Source: Streptomyces sp. NRRL F-5135
GTDB lineage: Bacteria > Actinomycetota > Actinomycetes > Streptomycetales > Streptomycetaceae
Reading direction: 5' to 3'
Length of the DNA stretch: 64,000 nucleotides
Assembly: GCF_000719775.1 (NCBI RefSeq)
Contig: NZ_JOHR01000003.1
Coordinates: forward strand, 186,001-250,000
Made by a program: the position numbers and the translations under genes. Below the pieces are notes generated by a model. That model was given only the letters and a program-made list of their open reading frames with translations, had not been told where the DNA came from and searched no databases. Of this stretch, positions 16,756-26,746 are shown one piece after another (the first letter of the stretch is position 1; every line of letters starts with the position of its first letter).

Positions 16756-17217
16756 GGGGACTCCAGAGCTGCGGAACGGGCATGAGCTCTCCTGCCTAGC
16801 ACTTGGTCCCCATTCGGTCCGTATCGCTCACCCGATCGTGGGCGCGTCGTGCCGGGCGTTCCGTCGGGGCATTCGACACTCGTTCAACGGGGGCAATGGG
16901 CGGGGACCGACCTCATCGGTCGGCTCGTCCGCGTCCTCGGCGGCCGCTCGGGTCCGGGCCTGGAGACGACCCGGGCGCGGGCCGGCGCGGGTGCCCGGGC
17001 CGTCGTCCCCGCCGGCGGCGCGCGGCGGCCGAGGAAGCTCCGGCCGGTGTCGAGGGGGCCAGGCCGGCGATCCCCACCTCCGCGTTCTCGACAGAGTCCG
17101 TCGAACCGACGGGGGTGGACACGTTCGCACCCGACCCATGAGAGTGGACGGCATGCCAGAGGGACGGCCACGTGGAGCGCCGGAAGACCGGGCGACGGCC
17201 GGAGAGGTGAGGGACGG
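16756..17217. other. Intergenic region, no gene recognised
   Basis: 462 bases between divergent genes. The part next to the hydrolase (16790-16900) is less GC-rich and should carry its promoter. The rest is GC-rich with open frames in several phases but no ribosome site or family similarity. GGAGAGGTGAGGG at 17201-17213 is the ribosome site of the VOC gene. Confidence 0.5.
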
Positions 17218-17604
17218 ATGACCGACCGACCGAGGATGACGCTGACCGGCGCGGTGCTCGACGCCCCGGACGCGGCCGAGTTGGCCCGCTTCTACCGTCG
17301 GCTCCTCGGCTGGACGGTGACCCAGGAAGAGCCGGACTGGGTGAAGCTCACCCCGCCGGACGGCGGTGCCGGGCTCGCGTTCCAGTCGGAACCCGCGTAC
17401 GCACGGCCCGTCTGGCCGTCGGGGCCGGACACCCAGCAGATGATGATCCACCTCGACATCGAGGTGGCGGAGCTGGACACGGCCGTCGCGTACGCGGTGG
17501 AACTGGGCGCGGTCCTCCACGACGTCCAGCCCCAGGACGACGTGCGGGTCTGCCTCGACCCGGCCGGTCACCCCTTCTGCTTCTGGACGCCGACACCCGC
17601 GTGA
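17218..17604 (+). CDS. VOC-family (glyoxalase/bleomycin-resistance-like) protein
   Basis: 128 aa covering two beta-alpha-beta-beta-beta units. The pattern GAVLDAPDAAELARFYRRLLGW at the start (quoted in part: DAPDAAELARFYRRLLGW) and DPAGHPFCFW at the end is typical of small actinobacterial VOC proteins. These bind metal or small molecules and act in isomerase, dioxygenase or resistance roles. Metal ligands are uncertain: a His in MIHLDIEV and Glu/His residues near the end are candidates. It is convergent with the LacI gene, 28 bases away. Confidence 0.88.
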   Translation: MTDRPRMTLTGAVLDAPDAAELARFYRRLLGWTVTQEEPDWVKLTPPDGGAGLAFQSEPAYARPVWPSGPDTQQMMIHLDIEVAELDTAVAYAVELGAVLHDVQPQDDVRVCLDPAGHPFCFWTPTPA

Positions 17605-17632
17605 CCCGACCGCGCGCGCCGGGGGCCGCCGC

Positions 17633-18661
17633 TCAGGTGGTCTCCCGGCAGGTGAGCGTGGTCGGCAGCGTCAGATGGCGGCGCGGCAGGGCGGGGTCCT
17701 TGATCTCGTCCAGCAGCAGCCGGGTGATGGTGCGCCCGATGTCCTCGCTGGGCTGGCCGACACTCGTCAGGGGCGGCACCGTGTGCCGCGCGACGATCGA
17801 GTCGTCGAAGCCGATGACCGCCACGTCCTCGGGCACCCGCCGCCCGTGCTCGCGCAGTTCCGTCAGCGCGCCCGCGGCCATCACGTCGGACGCGGCGAAC
17901 ACCGCGTCGAGGTCCGGGCGGCGTCCGAGCAGGTCACGCATGGCGGCCCGGCCGCCCTCCTCGGTGAAGTCGGCCGTGGCGACCAGCGACTCGTCCGGCC
18001 GGACCAGTCGCTCGACGTGGGCGTCGCGCCATCCCTGGAGCCGGCTGTGGCCGACGTCCATGTCGAGCGGCCCGGTGATGGTCGCGATGGCGGTGCGCCC
18101 CCGGGCGAGCAGATGCCGTACGGCACCGGCCGCGCCGCCCAGGTTGTCGGCGTGGACATGGCTCAGCGGCTCGACCGGGGTGCGCCGGCCCGCCAGGACG
18201 GTCGGTATCCGCAGCTCCTCCAGGAGCGCGGGCAGCGGATCGTCCTGGCGCACCGACACCAGCAGCACACCGTCGACCCGGTGCGCCCCAACGAAACGGG
18301 TCAGCCGGCGCAGCTCGCGCTCGTCGCGCACGAGGATCAGCAGCAACTGCATGTCGGTCTCGGCCAGTTCCGTGCTCACCCCGCGGATCACGGCGGAGAA
18401 GTACGGTTCCGAGGCCAGCCGGCTCTCCGACTCGGGGATGACCAGCGCGATGCTGTCGGTCCGGCTGGTGACCAGGGACCGGGCGGCCGGATTCGGTACG
18501 TAGTTGAGTTCGGCGACCGCCGCCTCCACCGCGGCCCTGGCCTTCGCGCTGACGCCCGGCGCGCCGTTGACGACCCGTGAGACCGTCCCCCTGCCCACGC
18601 CCGCGCGCTGGGCGACGGCTTCCAGAGTCGGTGGCCGGCCCGGCCGGTTGCGGCTGCTCAT
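17633..18661 (-). CDS. LacI-family repressor, probable CebR-like sugar regulator
   Basis: 342 aa. ATG at 18661 follows AGGAG. The N-terminal helix-turn-helix [20 protein letters not shown] with hinge [11 protein letters not shown] is standard LacI; a periplasmic-binding-protein-like effector domain follows ([53 protein letters not shown]). It is divergent from a GH1 beta-glucosidase whose promoter has TGGGAGCGCTCCCA, the box known for CebR of cellobiose uptake. It may be CebR itself, but no cebEFG genes are here, so a paralogue controlling only the glucosidase is equally possible. Confidence 0.9.
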   Translation of the reverse strand: MSSRNRPGRPPTLEAVAQRAGVGRGTVSRVVNGAPGVSAKARAAVEAAVAELNYVPNPAARSLVTSRTDSIALVIPESESRLASEPYFSAVIRGVSTELAETDMQLLLILVRDERELRRLTRFVGAHRVDGVLLVSVRQDDPLPALLEELRIPTVLAGRRTPVEPLSHVHADNLGGAAGAVRHLLARGRTAIATITGPLDMDVGHSRLQGWRDAHVERLVRPDESLVATADFTEEGGRAAMRDLLGRRPDLDAVFAASDVMAAGALTELREHGRRVPEDVAVIGFDDSIVARHTVPPLTSVGQPSEDIGRTITRLLLDEIKDPALPRRHLTLPTTLTCRETT

Positions 18662-18994
18662 GACGTCTCCTGCCTGTCGTTCCTGGGGTCCGCACCGCGT
18701 CCACCAGGAGATTGTGCGTGGCCGGCGGGGTACGGGCACGTCGGGCCCGGGTGCCGAGGCGGCCGGGCCGGCGGACACCGCTCGATCCGGCCTCTGCTCT
18801 TGACACGGGCCGTGCCTCTTGCGGAAAGTCGTGGACAGCCTATTGGGAGCGCTCCCAGACTGTCTTCCCCCTTCCCTCGGCTCCCGGACACCGTCCACCG
18901 ACTCCCAGCCACCGTCCCCCCGCCCCGGCACCCACCGTGCCCTCTCGCACCGACCGTTCCCCTCGTACCGACCGCCCACTCCGGAAGGACCTCC
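18662..18994. promoter_or_regulatory. Divergent LacI/GH1 promoter region
   Basis: 333 bases between the divergent genes. TTGACA occurs at 18800-18805, oriented toward the GH1 gene, with no strong -10 at 17 bases (GCGGAAAGT lies there). The operator at 18844-18857 is downstream of it, a good position for repression by roadblock. The rest up to the ribosome site GGAAGGA (18983-18989) is C-rich leader without a gene. Confidence 0.5.
18844..18857. promoter_or_regulatory. CebR-type operator TGGGAGCGCTCCCA
   Basis: A perfect 14-bp palindrome identical to the consensus established for the Streptomyces cellobiose/cellotriose repressor CebR. It lies about 140 bases before the GH1 start and 182 bases before the divergent lacI-type gene, so one site could govern both. 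Confidence 0.8.
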
Positions 18995-20449
18995 GTGGCC
19001 ATCTCAGAGACCAGCACCGGCCCCGCCCTGGACGACTCGCCCGCGACCTCCCTCCGCTTTCCGCCGGACTTCCTCTGGGGCACGGCGACCGCCGCGTACC
19101 AGATCGAGGGAGCCGTGCACGAGGACGGCCGTACCCCCTCCATCTGGGACGTCTACTCCCGTACGCCGGGCAAGGTGCTGGGCGGTGACACCGGTGACGT
19201 CGCCACCGACCACTACCACCGCTGGCGCGAGGACATCGACATCATGTCCTCGCTGGGGGTCGGCGCCTACCGTTTCTCGGTGTCCTGGCCCCGGGTCCGG
19301 CCCACCGGCAGCGGGCAGGTCTCGCAGAGCGGGCTCGACTTCTACCGGCGGCTGGCCGACGGGCTGCTGGAGAAGGGCATCCAGCCGGTCGCCACCCTCT
19401 ACCACTGGGACCTGCCCCAGCATCTGGAGGACGCCGGGGGCTGGCCCGCGCGCGAGACCGCGTACCGGTTCGCCGAGTACGCGGCCCTCGTCGCCGAAGC
19501 CCTCGGCGACCGCGTGCGGACCTGGACGACCCTCAACGAGCCGTGGTGCAGCGCCTTCCTCGGGTACGGCTCTGGAGTGCACGCCCCCGGCCGCACCGAT
19601 CCCGCCGACGCGCTGCGCGCCGTCCACCACCTCAACCTCGGCCATGGGCTCGCCGTACAGGCGCTGCGCGCCGCGCTGCCGACCGGGACCCAGGTGTCGG
19701 TGACGCTCAATCTGCACCACGTACGGCCGTTGACCGCCGGCGCGGCGGACCGGGACGCCGTCCGTGCCATCGACGGCCTGGCGAACCGCGTCTTCACCGG
19801 ACCCATGCTCGGCGGCGCGTACCCCGCCGACGTCCTCGAGGACACCGCGCGGATCGTCGACTGGTCCTCGCTCGTACGGGACGGTGACCTCGAGCTGATC
19901 CACCAGCCACTGGACTTCCTCGGCATCAACTACTACTCGCCCACGCTGGTCGCCCACCATGACGGCCCGGCGCAGCACGGCTCCGACGGCCACGGCGCCA
20001 GCGACCACAGCCCCTGGCCCGGGGCGGACCACGTCGCCTTCCACCAGACGCCCGGCGAACGCACCGCGATGGGCTGGAGCATCGACGCCGACGGTCTGTA
20101 CGAACTGCTGACGCGGGTCCGGGACGACCACCCCGACCTGCCCTTGGTGATCACCGAGAACGGCGCGGCCTTCGACGACACGGTGAACTCCGAGGGCGAG
20201 GTCCACGACCCGCGGCGGATCGCCTACCTCCGGGACCACCTCGCCGCCGTGCACCGCGCCGTCGCGGCGGGCGTGGACGTCCGCGGCTACTTCCTGTGGT
20301 CGCTGCTGGACAACTTCGAGTGGGGTTACGGCTACAGCCGCCGCTTCGGCGCGGTCTACGTGGACTACCCGACCCAGGACCGCGTCCTCAAGTCCAGCGC
20401 CCGCTGGTACGCGGACGTGGCCCGCACCGGCGTCCTGCCACCGCGGTGA
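18995..20449 (+). CDS. GH1 beta-glucosidase
   Basis: 484 aa. GTG 18995 follows GGAAGGA and gives an N-terminus about 20 residues before the first conserved block, [15 protein letters not shown]. Acid/base Glu182 is in TLNEPWC and nucleophile Glu388 in VITENGAAF. Further sugar-binding residues are seen in YHWDLPQ and the final [18 protein letters not shown]. No signal peptide is present, so it acts in the cytoplasm on imported beta-glucosides such as cellobiose. The CebR-type box and divergent LacI gene fit induction by cello-oligosaccharides, as for BglC. Confidence 0.95.
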   Translation: MAISETSTGPALDDSPATSLRFPPDFLWGTATAAYQIEGAVHEDGRTPSIWDVYSRTPGKVLGGDTGDVATDHYHRWREDIDIMSSLGVGAYRFSVSWPRVRPTGSGQVSQSGLDFYRRLADGLLEKGIQPVATLYHWDLPQHLEDAGGWPARETAYRFAEYAALVAEALGDRVRTWTTLNEPWCSAFLGYGSGVHAPGRTDPADALRAVHHLNLGHGLAVQALRAALPTGTQVSVTLNLHHVRPLTAGAADRDAVRAIDGLANRVFTGPMLGGAYPADVLEDTARIVDWSSLVRDGDLELIHQPLDFLGINYYSPTLVAHHDGPAQHGSDGHGASDHSPWPGADHVAFHQTPGERTAMGWSIDADGLYELLTRVRDDHPDLPLVITENGAAFDDTVNSEGEVHDPRRIAYLRDHLAAVHRAVAAGVDVRGYFLWSLLDNFEWGYGYSRRFGAVYVDYPTQDRVLKSSARWYADVARTGVLPPR

Positions 20450-20455
20450 GGCTCG

Positions 20456-20486
20456 GCGGACCGGAGCCTCCCCGGCGACGGTCCGC
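20456..20486 (+). terminator. Hairpin after GH1 gene
   Basis: GCGGACCG (20456-20463) pairs perfectly with CGGTCCGC (20479-20486) across a 15-base loop, just after the GH1 stop. No T run follows. A TAGGCT hexamer at 20513-20518 may be the -10 of the next gene. Confidence 0.4.
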
Positions 20487-20555
20487 CTCCCTCCGGGGCC
20501 GGGGCGCGGCACTAGGCTGGTCGGACCGGACAGCCGACGAAGAGAGGGAGACACC

Positions 20556-21386
20556 GTGACCAGCATCCCGCTGCACACGCTCAACGACGGCAGCACCTTG
20601 CCCGCGATCGGGCTCGGCACCTACCCGCTCGACGACTCGCAGGCCGAGGAGGCCGTCGCGGGCGCCCTGGAGCTCGGCTACCGGCTGATCGACTCGGCGG
20701 CGAACTACCGCAACGAGACCGGCACCGGACGCGGTGTCGCCCGCAGCGGTGTGCCGCGCGAGGAGATCGTCGTCACCACCAAGCTGCCGGGCCGTCACCA
20801 CGGGTACGAGGAGACGCTGGCGTCCTTCGAGGAGTCACGGTCGCGGCTCGGGCTGGACTACGTGGATCTCTACCTGATCCACTGGCCGCTGCCGCGGGTG
20901 GACAAGTACGTCGACTCCTGGAGGGCGATGATCAAGCTCCGGGACGAGGGACTGGTCCGTTCCATCGGCGTCTCCAACTTCACCGCGGAGCACATCGACC
21001 GCCTCGAGGCGGAGACCGGAGTGCTGCCCTCGGTCAACCAGATCGAGCTGCACCCGGCCTTCCCCCAGGAGGAGGCGCGGGTCTCCCACGCCGCGAAGGG
21101 CGTCCGCACGGAGAGCTGGAGCCCGCTCGGCCGCGGGACCGAACTGCTGAAGGCCCCGGAGATCGGGGCGGTCGCCGAGGCCCACGGCGTCACCCCGGCC
21201 CAGGCCGTTCTGCGCTGGCACACCCAGCTCGGCTGCGTGCCCATCCCGAAGTCGGGACACCCCGGCCGGCAGCGGGAGAACCTGGACATCTTCGGCTTCG
21301 TGCTGACCGAGGAGGAGATGGCCCGGGTCGCCGGGGTGGCGCGGGGCCGGATCGGGGGCGCTCCGGAGACGCACGAGGAGTTCTGA
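20556..21386 (+). CDS. Aldo/keto reductase (AKR5, diketogluconate-reductase type)
   Basis: 276 aa, GTG start after GAGAGGGAG. TIM-barrel oxidoreductase using NADPH. The catalytic tetrad is visible as Asp in RLIDSAANY, Tyr in NYRNE, Lys in TTKLPG and His in YLIHWPLP. The cofactor loop is WSPLGRG and IPKSGHPGRQRENLDIF. Such enzymes reduce aldehydes or keto sugars; the substrate is unknown. It follows the GH1 gene by 106 bases with its own promoter, so cotranscription is unsure. Confidence 0.92.
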   Translation: MTSIPLHTLNDGSTLPAIGLGTYPLDDSQAEEAVAGALELGYRLIDSAANYRNETGTGRGVARSGVPREEIVVTTKLPGRHHGYEETLASFEESRSRLGLDYVDLYLIHWPLPRVDKYVDSWRAMIKLRDEGLVRSIGVSNFTAEHIDRLEAETGVLPSVNQIELHPAFPQEEARVSHAAKGVRTESWSPLGRGTELLKAPEIGAVAEAHGVTPAQAVLRWHTQLGCVPIPKSGHPGRQRENLDIFGFVLTEEEMARVAGVARGRIGGAPETHEEF

Positions 21387-21387
21387 C

Positions 21388-21440
21388 GTGAGCACCCGAG
21401 CACTGAGCACCTGAGCACCTGAGCGCCGAGCACCCGAGCG
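21388..21440 (+). repeat. Short imperfect tandem repeat (GAGCACC-type)
   Basis: After the reductase stop the sequence repeats GAGCACC/GAGCACT-like units of 7-14 bases about six times. It lies between two convergent genes, where slippage-generated repeats are tolerated. No function is evident. Confidence 0.6.
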
Positions 21441-21462
21441 TCGGCGAACCGGAGCGGTGGCG

Positions 21463-21488
21463 GGGCGGCCCCGGTTCGGAGGCCGCCC
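21463..21488. terminator. Bidirectional hairpin between convergent genes
   Basis: GGGCGGCC (21463-21470) and GGCCGCCC (21481-21488) pair perfectly around a 10-base loop. It is placed between the stop of the reductase and the stop of hypE, so it could end both transcripts. Confidence 0.5.
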
Positions 21489-21535
21489 GCGCACCGGTCG
21501 GTACAGCCCGTCCGGCGGACCACCGGCCAGGGCTC

Positions 21536-22654
21536 TCAGCAGATGCGCGGCAACTGCTCGCCGACCGGCACGTCCACCACCCGCGTGCCGCCCAGGCCCG
21601 TCCGCGCCACCACCGTTCCGGGGTGCTCGGCCACGCACGTACCGATCGCCACGGCCCCCGCGCCCAGGGGGTGCGCGCGCATCGCCGCGAGCACCGCGTC
21701 GGCTCGCGCCGCCGGTACGAACGCCACCAGCTTGCCCTCGTTGGCGACGTAGAGCGGATCGAGGCCGAGGAACGCGCAGGCGCCCGCGACCGCGTCCGGC
21801 ACCGGCAGCGACCGTTCCCGGAGACTGATGCCCACCCCGGCTGCCGACGCGATCTCGTTCAGAGAGGTCGCCAGGCCGCCCCGGGTCGGGTCGCGCAGCG
21901 CGTGCACGTCCGGGCAGGCGTCCAGCATCGCCTGGACGAGGGAGCCGAGCGGCGCGGTGTCGCTCCGCACCTCCCCGCCGAACTCCAGACCCTCGCGCAC
22001 GCTCAGGACGGCGACACCGTGCTCCCCGAGAGGACCGCTCACGATGACGACGTCGCCGGGGGCCGCCCGCTCCGGGCGGATGTCCACCCCGTCCCGGACC
22101 AGCCCGATGCCCGCCGTGTTGATGAAGACGCCGTCCCCGTGACCGGTGTCCACCACCTTGGTGTCACCGGTGGCGACCACCACGCCCGCCGCCCTGGCGG
22201 CGGCGCCGAGGGAGGCGGCCACCCGCCCTACCGTGGCCAGTTCCACGCCCTCCTCCAGGATGAAGGCGCACGACAGGAACGCGGCGGTGGCGCCCGCCAT
22301 GGCCAGATCGTTCACCGTTCCGTTGACCGCGAGGTCGCCGATGGAGCCGCCGGGGAAGAACAGCGGGCGCACGACGTAGGAGTCGGTGGAGAACGCCAGC
22401 CGCGTTCCGCCCAGGGTGACGGTCGCCGAGTCGCCGAGCTGCGCCAGCACGTCGTTGCCGTAGGCGGGGGCGAAGAGATGACGCACCAGCTCGGCGGAGA
22501 GCTGACCGCCGCCGCCGTGCCCCATGACGACCGTCCGGTGGTCCCGCAGCGGGACGGGACAGGTCCAGGAGGCGGCGTCGGTGACGGTGGCGGCCGGCGC
22601 CCGAACCCGCGCCGCGGCGCCGTCCACCGTACGGATCGCGGTCGTCTCAGCCAA
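21536..22654 (-). CDS. hypE: Hydrogenase maturation factor HypE
   Basis: 372 aa AIR-synthase-like protein. It dehydrates a carbamoyl group on its C-terminal Cys to a thiocyanate that becomes a cyanide ligand of the [NiFe] site. The ATP-binding [12 protein letters not shown], the [18 protein letters not shown] segment and the essential C-terminal PRIC are all present. The start is TTG at 22654, preceded by GAGGAGGTGA and overlapping hypD by 8 bases. It is last of the hypB-F-C-D-E run. The usual partners HypF, HypC and HypD are adjacent; no hydrogenase subunit gene is seen. Confidence 0.95.
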   Translation of the reverse strand: MAETTAIRTVDGAAARVRAPAATVTDAASWTCPVPLRDHRTVVMGHGGGGQLSAELVRHLFAPAYGNDVLAQLGDSATVTLGGTRLAFSTDSYVVRPLFFPGGSIGDLAVNGTVNDLAMAGATAAFLSCAFILEEGVELATVGRVAASLGAAARAAGVVVATGDTKVVDTGHGDGVFINTAGIGLVRDGVDIRPERAAPGDVVIVSGPLGEHGVAVLSVREGLEFGGEVRSDTAPLGSLVQAMLDACPDVHALRDPTRGGLATSLNEIASAAGVGISLRERSLPVPDAVAGACAFLGLDPLYVANEGKLVAFVPAARADAVLAAMRAHPLGAGAVAIGTCVAEHPGTVVARTGLGGTRVVDVPVGEQLPRIC

Positions 22655-23843
22655 CGGAGGTCACCTCCTCGGCCCTCTCGTTCGCGGCCCCGGTCGCGGA
22701 TCCGGCGGTCCCGGTCGCCGTGCCGGTGGCGCCTCTCGCCGTGGCCGGACCCGGTTCGGCGAGCCAGCGGTACAGGAAGTACGCGGCGCACGCGCCCTCA
22801 CTGGAGACCATCGTCGCGCCGAGCGGGTTGCGCGGGGTGCACCGGGTACCGAACGCCTCGCACTCGTTCGGCTTGATCAGCCCCTGGAGGACCTCGCCGC
22901 TCCGGCACTCCGCCGGCTCCTCGGTCCGGATGTCCGTGACGGCGAAGCGGTGTTCCGCGTCGTACGCGCGGTACTTCGCCGAGAGCCGCCAGCCGCTCGC
23001 CGGAATCGTGCCGATCCCGCGCCAGGTGCGGTCCGTGACCTCGAAGACATCGCTGAGCATCGCCTTCGCGGCCGGACTTCCGTCCTGCCGCACGGCCCTC
23101 GGGTAGGCGTTCTCCACCCGGTGCTCGCCGGCCTCCAACTGCCGTACGGTACGCCGGATGCCCTCCAGGATGTCCAGCGGCTCGAAGCCGGTGACCACGA
23201 TGGGCACCCGGTGCCGGGCGGCGAGTTCAGGGTACTCGTCGAGCCCCATGACCGTACAGACGTGACCGGCGGCCAGGAACGCCTGCACCCGGCACACCGG
23301 GGAGTTCATGATGGCGTCGATCGCGGGCGGCACCCGTACGTGGGACACCAGCAGGCTGAAGTTCTCGATGCCGAGCGTTCTGGCCTGGTACACCGTCATC
23401 GCGTTGGGCGGGGCGGTGGTCTCGAAACCCACCCCGAAGAACACCACCTGGCGGTCCGGGTGCTGGCGGGCGATGCCGAGGGCGTCGAGGGGGGAGTACA
23501 CCACCCGGACATCGGCCCCCTCGCTCTTGACCGTGAAGAGGTCCTTGCCGCTGCCCGGCACCCGCAGCATGTCGCCGAAGGAACAGAAGATCACATCCGG
23601 GCGGGACGCGATCTCCAGTGCCTTGTCGATGGTCTCGAGAGGGGTGACGCAGACCGGGCAGCCGGGGCCGTGGATCAGCTCGACACCGTCGGGGAGCAAC
23701 TGGTCGATGCCGTGGCGGATGATCGAGTGGGTCTGGCCCCCGCACACCTCCATCAGCGCCCAGGGACGGGTGACGGTGGCCCGGATGTCCGCGAAAAGGC
23801 GGTCGGCCAGTTCCGGGTCGCTGAACTCTTCGAGATACCTCAT
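22647..23843 (-). CDS. hypD: Hydrogenase maturation factor HypD
   Basis: 398 aa iron-sulfur scaffold on which, with HypC, the Fe(CN)2CO unit is built. The motifs [15 protein letters not shown] and [10 protein letters not shown] are intact. The C-terminal cluster block reads [19 protein letters not shown] then [18 protein letters not shown]; the family often has C-x-C-G at the first position, here C-R-S-G, so one commonly present Cys is missing. A 35-residue Ala/Thr/Gly tail follows the conserved end. Start ATG 23843 overlaps the hypC stop by ATGA. Confidence 0.95.
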   Translation of the reverse strand: MRYLEEFSDPELADRLFADIRATVTRPWALMEVCGGQTHSIIRHGIDQLLPDGVELIHGPGCPVCVTPLETIDKALEIASRPDVIFCSFGDMLRVPGSGKDLFTVKSEGADVRVVYSPLDALGIARQHPDRQVVFFGVGFETTAPPNAMTVYQARTLGIENFSLLVSHVRVPPAIDAIMNSPVCRVQAFLAAGHVCTVMGLDEYPELAARHRVPIVVTGFEPLDILEGIRRTVRQLEAGEHRVENAYPRAVRQDGSPAAKAMLSDVFEVTDRTWRGIGTIPASGWRLSAKYRAYDAEHRFAVTDIRTEEPAECRSGEVLQGLIKPNECEAFGTRCTPRNPLGATMVSSEGACAAYFLYRWLAEPGPATARGATGTATGTAGSATGAANERAEEVTSVG

Positions 23844-24229
23844 CGTCCGTTCTCCTCGCTCACGGCGACCGGCTCCGGCTCCGTCACCTCGACCGCGGCT
23901 GTCGCCGCGCCGTGGAGCGGAGGGTCGGGGAAGGGGGCGGTCGTCGGGCGGCCGGTGCCCGCCTCGCGCGCCGCGCGCCCCCACGCGTCCCCGAATTCCT
24001 CCTCCAGCACGCCCAGGCTCCGGAACAGCTCCAGCGTCCGGCGCGCGGACGCCTCGTCCAGCCGTTGCAGGGCGAAGCCGACATGCACGATCGCGTAGTC
24101 ACCCACCTCCATGTCCGGCACGTACTCCAGGCAGACGTCCTTGACGACGCCGCCGAAGTCGACCCGCGCCATCCGGGTCCCGTCCCGCTCCCCGATGTCC
24201 AGCACTCTGCCGGGCACAGCAAGGCACAT
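23840..24229 (-). CDS. hypC: Hydrogenase maturation chaperone HypC/HybG
   Basis: 129 aa. The N-terminus [12 protein letters not shown] has the essential Cys2 that, after Met removal, binds HypD and the iron. Typical blocks [16 protein letters not shown] and [14 protein letters not shown] follow. The family is usually 75-100 residues; here a Pro/Ala/Thr-rich tail of about 35 residues is added. The start follows CAGGAG and is fixed by the MCLAVPG motif. It overlaps hypD by ATGA and is separated from hypF by 111 bases. Confidence 0.95.
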   Translation of the reverse strand: MCLAVPGRVLDIGERDGTRMARVDFGGVVKDVCLEYVPDMEVGDYAIVHVGFALQRLDEASARRTLELFRSLGVLEEEFGDAWGRAAREAGTGRPTTAPFPDPPLHGAATAAVEVTEPEPVAVSEENGR

Positions 24230-24340
24230 CGCTCCTGTTCCTCCTCGTCTCGGCCGGTCCGGCCGGCCGCCACCCGGTCCCGCCACGGTTCGGTCCGGTC
24301 GGTCCGGTCGATCCGGCGGGTCTGATGGGTTCCGTCGGTT

Positions 24341-26746
24341 CTATCGGCTCTCCCGGTCCTGGCCGGCCGGCCGGACGGACGTGGTGCGCGCCGCCACCAT
24401 CACCTGGCCGAGCGCCAGCCCGCCGTCGCCCGGTGGCACCTCGCGGTGGCGCAGCACGGTGAACCCGTCCTCCTCCAGGAACCGCGTACAGCCCTCGGCC
24501 AGCAGGGTGTTGAGGAACACCCCGCCGCTCAGCGCGACCGTCCCGAGTCCCGTACGGTCCCGGGCCCTCAGGCACACCTCGCGCACCAGGGAGACCACGG
24601 CGCCGTGGAAGCGCGCCGCCACCGTCCCCGCGTCCACGCCCGACCGCAGATCGGCGACCGCCGCGGCCAGCACCGGCCCCGGACTCACCGGCAGCGGACG
24701 GCCCTCGCCCGGCGGACCCGTCGGCAGGCCGAACCGGTAGGCACCGCGGCCGGGCAGCCCCCCGGCGGCCAGCGCCGCGTTCTCCAGCTCCATCGCCGCC
24801 TCAGCCTCGTACTCCACGTGGTGGCGGATCCCCACGAGCGAGGCCACGGCGTCGAACAGCCGCCCCATGCTGGAGGTGGGCACGCACGCCACGTTCCGTT
24901 CGAGCTGACGCTCCAGCAGCCGCAGTTCGCCCGGCCGGCACACGGCGACGCACGGCAGCTCCCCGGCCCAGGGCAGGCCCGCCGCCCACAGCTGGGACAG
25001 CGCCATCCGGTACGGCCGGCGTACGGCCGCGTCACCGCCCGGCAGCGGGACGTAGGCCAGGTGCGCGAACCGCCGGAAGCCGTCATAGTCCGCGAGCAGC
25101 ACCTCGCCGCCCCACACCGCGCCGTCGTCGCCGTACCCCGTGCCGTCGAAGGCCACGCCGATCACCGGGGCCGAACCGTCCAGCCCGTGCTCGGCCATGG
25201 CGGCGGCAACATGCGCGTGGTGGTGCTGCACCCGCCGTACGGGACGGCCCCCGGCCCGCTCCCGCGCCCAGCGAGCCGAGCGGTAGCCGGGATGCCGGTC
25301 GGCGACGAGCACCTCGGGCGTGACCGACGTCAGCGCCGAGAGATGACCGACGGCGGACTCGAAGGCCGTGCGCGTGGCGAGGTCGTCCATGTCCCCGACG
25401 TGCGCGGACAGCCACGCGCGGCGGCCCTCCGCCAGGCAGAAGACGTTCTTCAGGTCCCCGCCCACCGCGAGTACCGGGGCCACGGACAGCGGCAGGGGGA
25501 GCGGCAGCGGCGCGTACCCGCGCGAGCGGCGTACGGGCAGCTCCCGGCCCGCCGAGATCCGCACCACGGAGTCGTCGCACGGCACCCGCACCGGCCGGTC
25601 GTGGGTCAGCCAGGCGTCCGCGAGCCCGGCCAGCCGGACGAGCGCCTCCGCGTCGTCGGTGACGATCGGCTCACCCGAGCGATTTCCGCTCGTCATGACG
25701 AGCACGGCCGGGCCCGGCGGGTCCCCGGGCAGGCCCAACAGCAGGTGGTGCAGGGGTGTGTACGGCATCAGCACCCCGAGATCGGGGCTGCCGGGCGCGA
25801 CCTCGTCGGCCACGAGCGAAGCGGCTCCCGGCCGCCGCCGCAGCAGGACGACGGGTCGGCGCCGGCCCAGCAGCAGCGCGCGCTCCTCGGCGCCCACCCG
25901 TGCGAGCCGCTCCACCGTCGCCATCGAACCGGCCATCACCGCGAAGGGCTTCCCGCCCCGGTCCTTGCGCCGGCGCAGCGCGGTCACGACGGCGGCGTTC
26001 GAGGCGTCACAGGCGAGGTGGTAGCCGCCGAGCCCCTTCACGGCGACGACGGCGCCCTCCGCCAGCAGCCGCCGGGCCCCGGCCAGCGCCTCCTCGCCCG
26101 ACAGCCGGTCCCCGGCCGCCGCCGCGTCGGTTACCAGGGCCAGGACCGGGCCGCAGGCGTGACACGCCACCGGCTGGGCGTGGAAGCGCCGGTCGGCGGG
26201 GTCCTCGTACTCGCGGGCGCAGTCCGCGCAGAGCGGGAAGCCCGCCATGGTCGTGCGTGCCCGGTCGTAGGGGAGTCCGGTGACCACCGTGAACCGGGGG
26301 CCGCAGTGTGTACAGCTGATGAAGGGGTGCCGGTGGCGGCGGTCGGCCGGGTCCGCCAGCTCCGCCAGGCACGCGTCGCAGGTCGCCGTGTCGGGAGAGA
26401 CGAGCGTGTGCCCCGCGCCGCCGGAGGAGGGCCGGATGGCGAATCCGCCGCCCCCGGTGGCGGGCACGGCCTGGTGACGTACGGACTCCACCACGGCGAG
26501 CGGGGGCGCGTCGGCGGCCAGCCGGGCGCAGAACTCCGCCACGGCCGCCTCCCCTCCCTCCACCTCCGTCTCGACGCCGTCGGCGGTGTTGGTGACCCAG
26601 CCGGCCAGTCCCAGCTCCCCGGCGAGCGCATGGACGAACGGGCGGAAGCCGACGCCCTGCACCACGCCGCGCACGACGGCCCGGCGGCGCACCTGGCCGG
26701 CGGCGGGCGCGGCCGGGGCGGAGGTGCCGGTGACGGGCGCGCTCAT
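24341..26746 (-). CDS. hypF: Carbamoyltransferase HypF
   Basis: 801 aa. Domains in order: acylphosphatase-like (VVRGVVQGVGFRPFVHALA), two zinc-finger pairs (CDACLAEL, CTHCGPRF, CADCAREY, CHACGP), YrdC-like ATP-binding domain (LAEGAVVAVKGLGGYHLACD) and Kae1-like carbamoyltransferase domain with metal His in VQHHHAHVAAAM. It uses carbamoyl phosphate and ATP to load the Cys of HypE. The start ATG overlaps the hypB stop by ATGA. Length and order are complete. The stop is TAG, unlike the TGA of most genes here. Confidence 0.95.
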   Translation of the reverse strand: MSAPVTGTSAPAAPAAGQVRRRAVVRGVVQGVGFRPFVHALAGELGLAGWVTNTADGVETEVEGGEAAVAEFCARLAADAPPLAVVESVRHQAVPATGGGGFAIRPSSGGAGHTLVSPDTATCDACLAELADPADRRHRHPFISCTHCGPRFTVVTGLPYDRARTTMAGFPLCADCAREYEDPADRRFHAQPVACHACGPVLALVTDAAAAGDRLSGEEALAGARRLLAEGAVVAVKGLGGYHLACDASNAAVVTALRRRKDRGGKPFAVMAGSMATVERLARVGAEERALLLGRRRPVVLLRRRPGAASLVADEVAPGSPDLGVLMPYTPLHHLLLGLPGDPPGPAVLVMTSGNRSGEPIVTDDAEALVRLAGLADAWLTHDRPVRVPCDDSVVRISAGRELPVRRSRGYAPLPLPLPLSVAPVLAVGGDLKNVFCLAEGRRAWLSAHVGDMDDLATRTAFESAVGHLSALTSVTPEVLVADRHPGYRSARWARERAGGRPVRRVQHHHAHVAAAMAEHGLDGSAPVIGVAFDGTGYGDDGAVWGGEVLLADYDGFRRFAHLAYVPLPGGDAAVRRPYRMALSQLWAAGLPWAGELPCVAVCRPGELRLLERQLERNVACVPTSSMGRLFDAVASLVGIRHHVEYEAEAAMELENAALAAGGLPGRGAYRFGLPTGPPGEGRPLPVSPGPVLAAAVADLRSGVDAGTVAARFHGAVVSLVREVCLRARDRTGLGTVALSGGVFLNTLLAEGCTRFLEEDGFTVLRHREVPPGDGGLALGQVMVAARTTSVRPAGQDRESR

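Noticed and set aside
24230..24340. GGTCCGGTC-like repeats between hypF and hypC as a regulatory element
   Set aside because: Short imperfect repeats common in GC-rich spacers; no palindrome or promoter hexamers, and the genes are probably cotranscribed.
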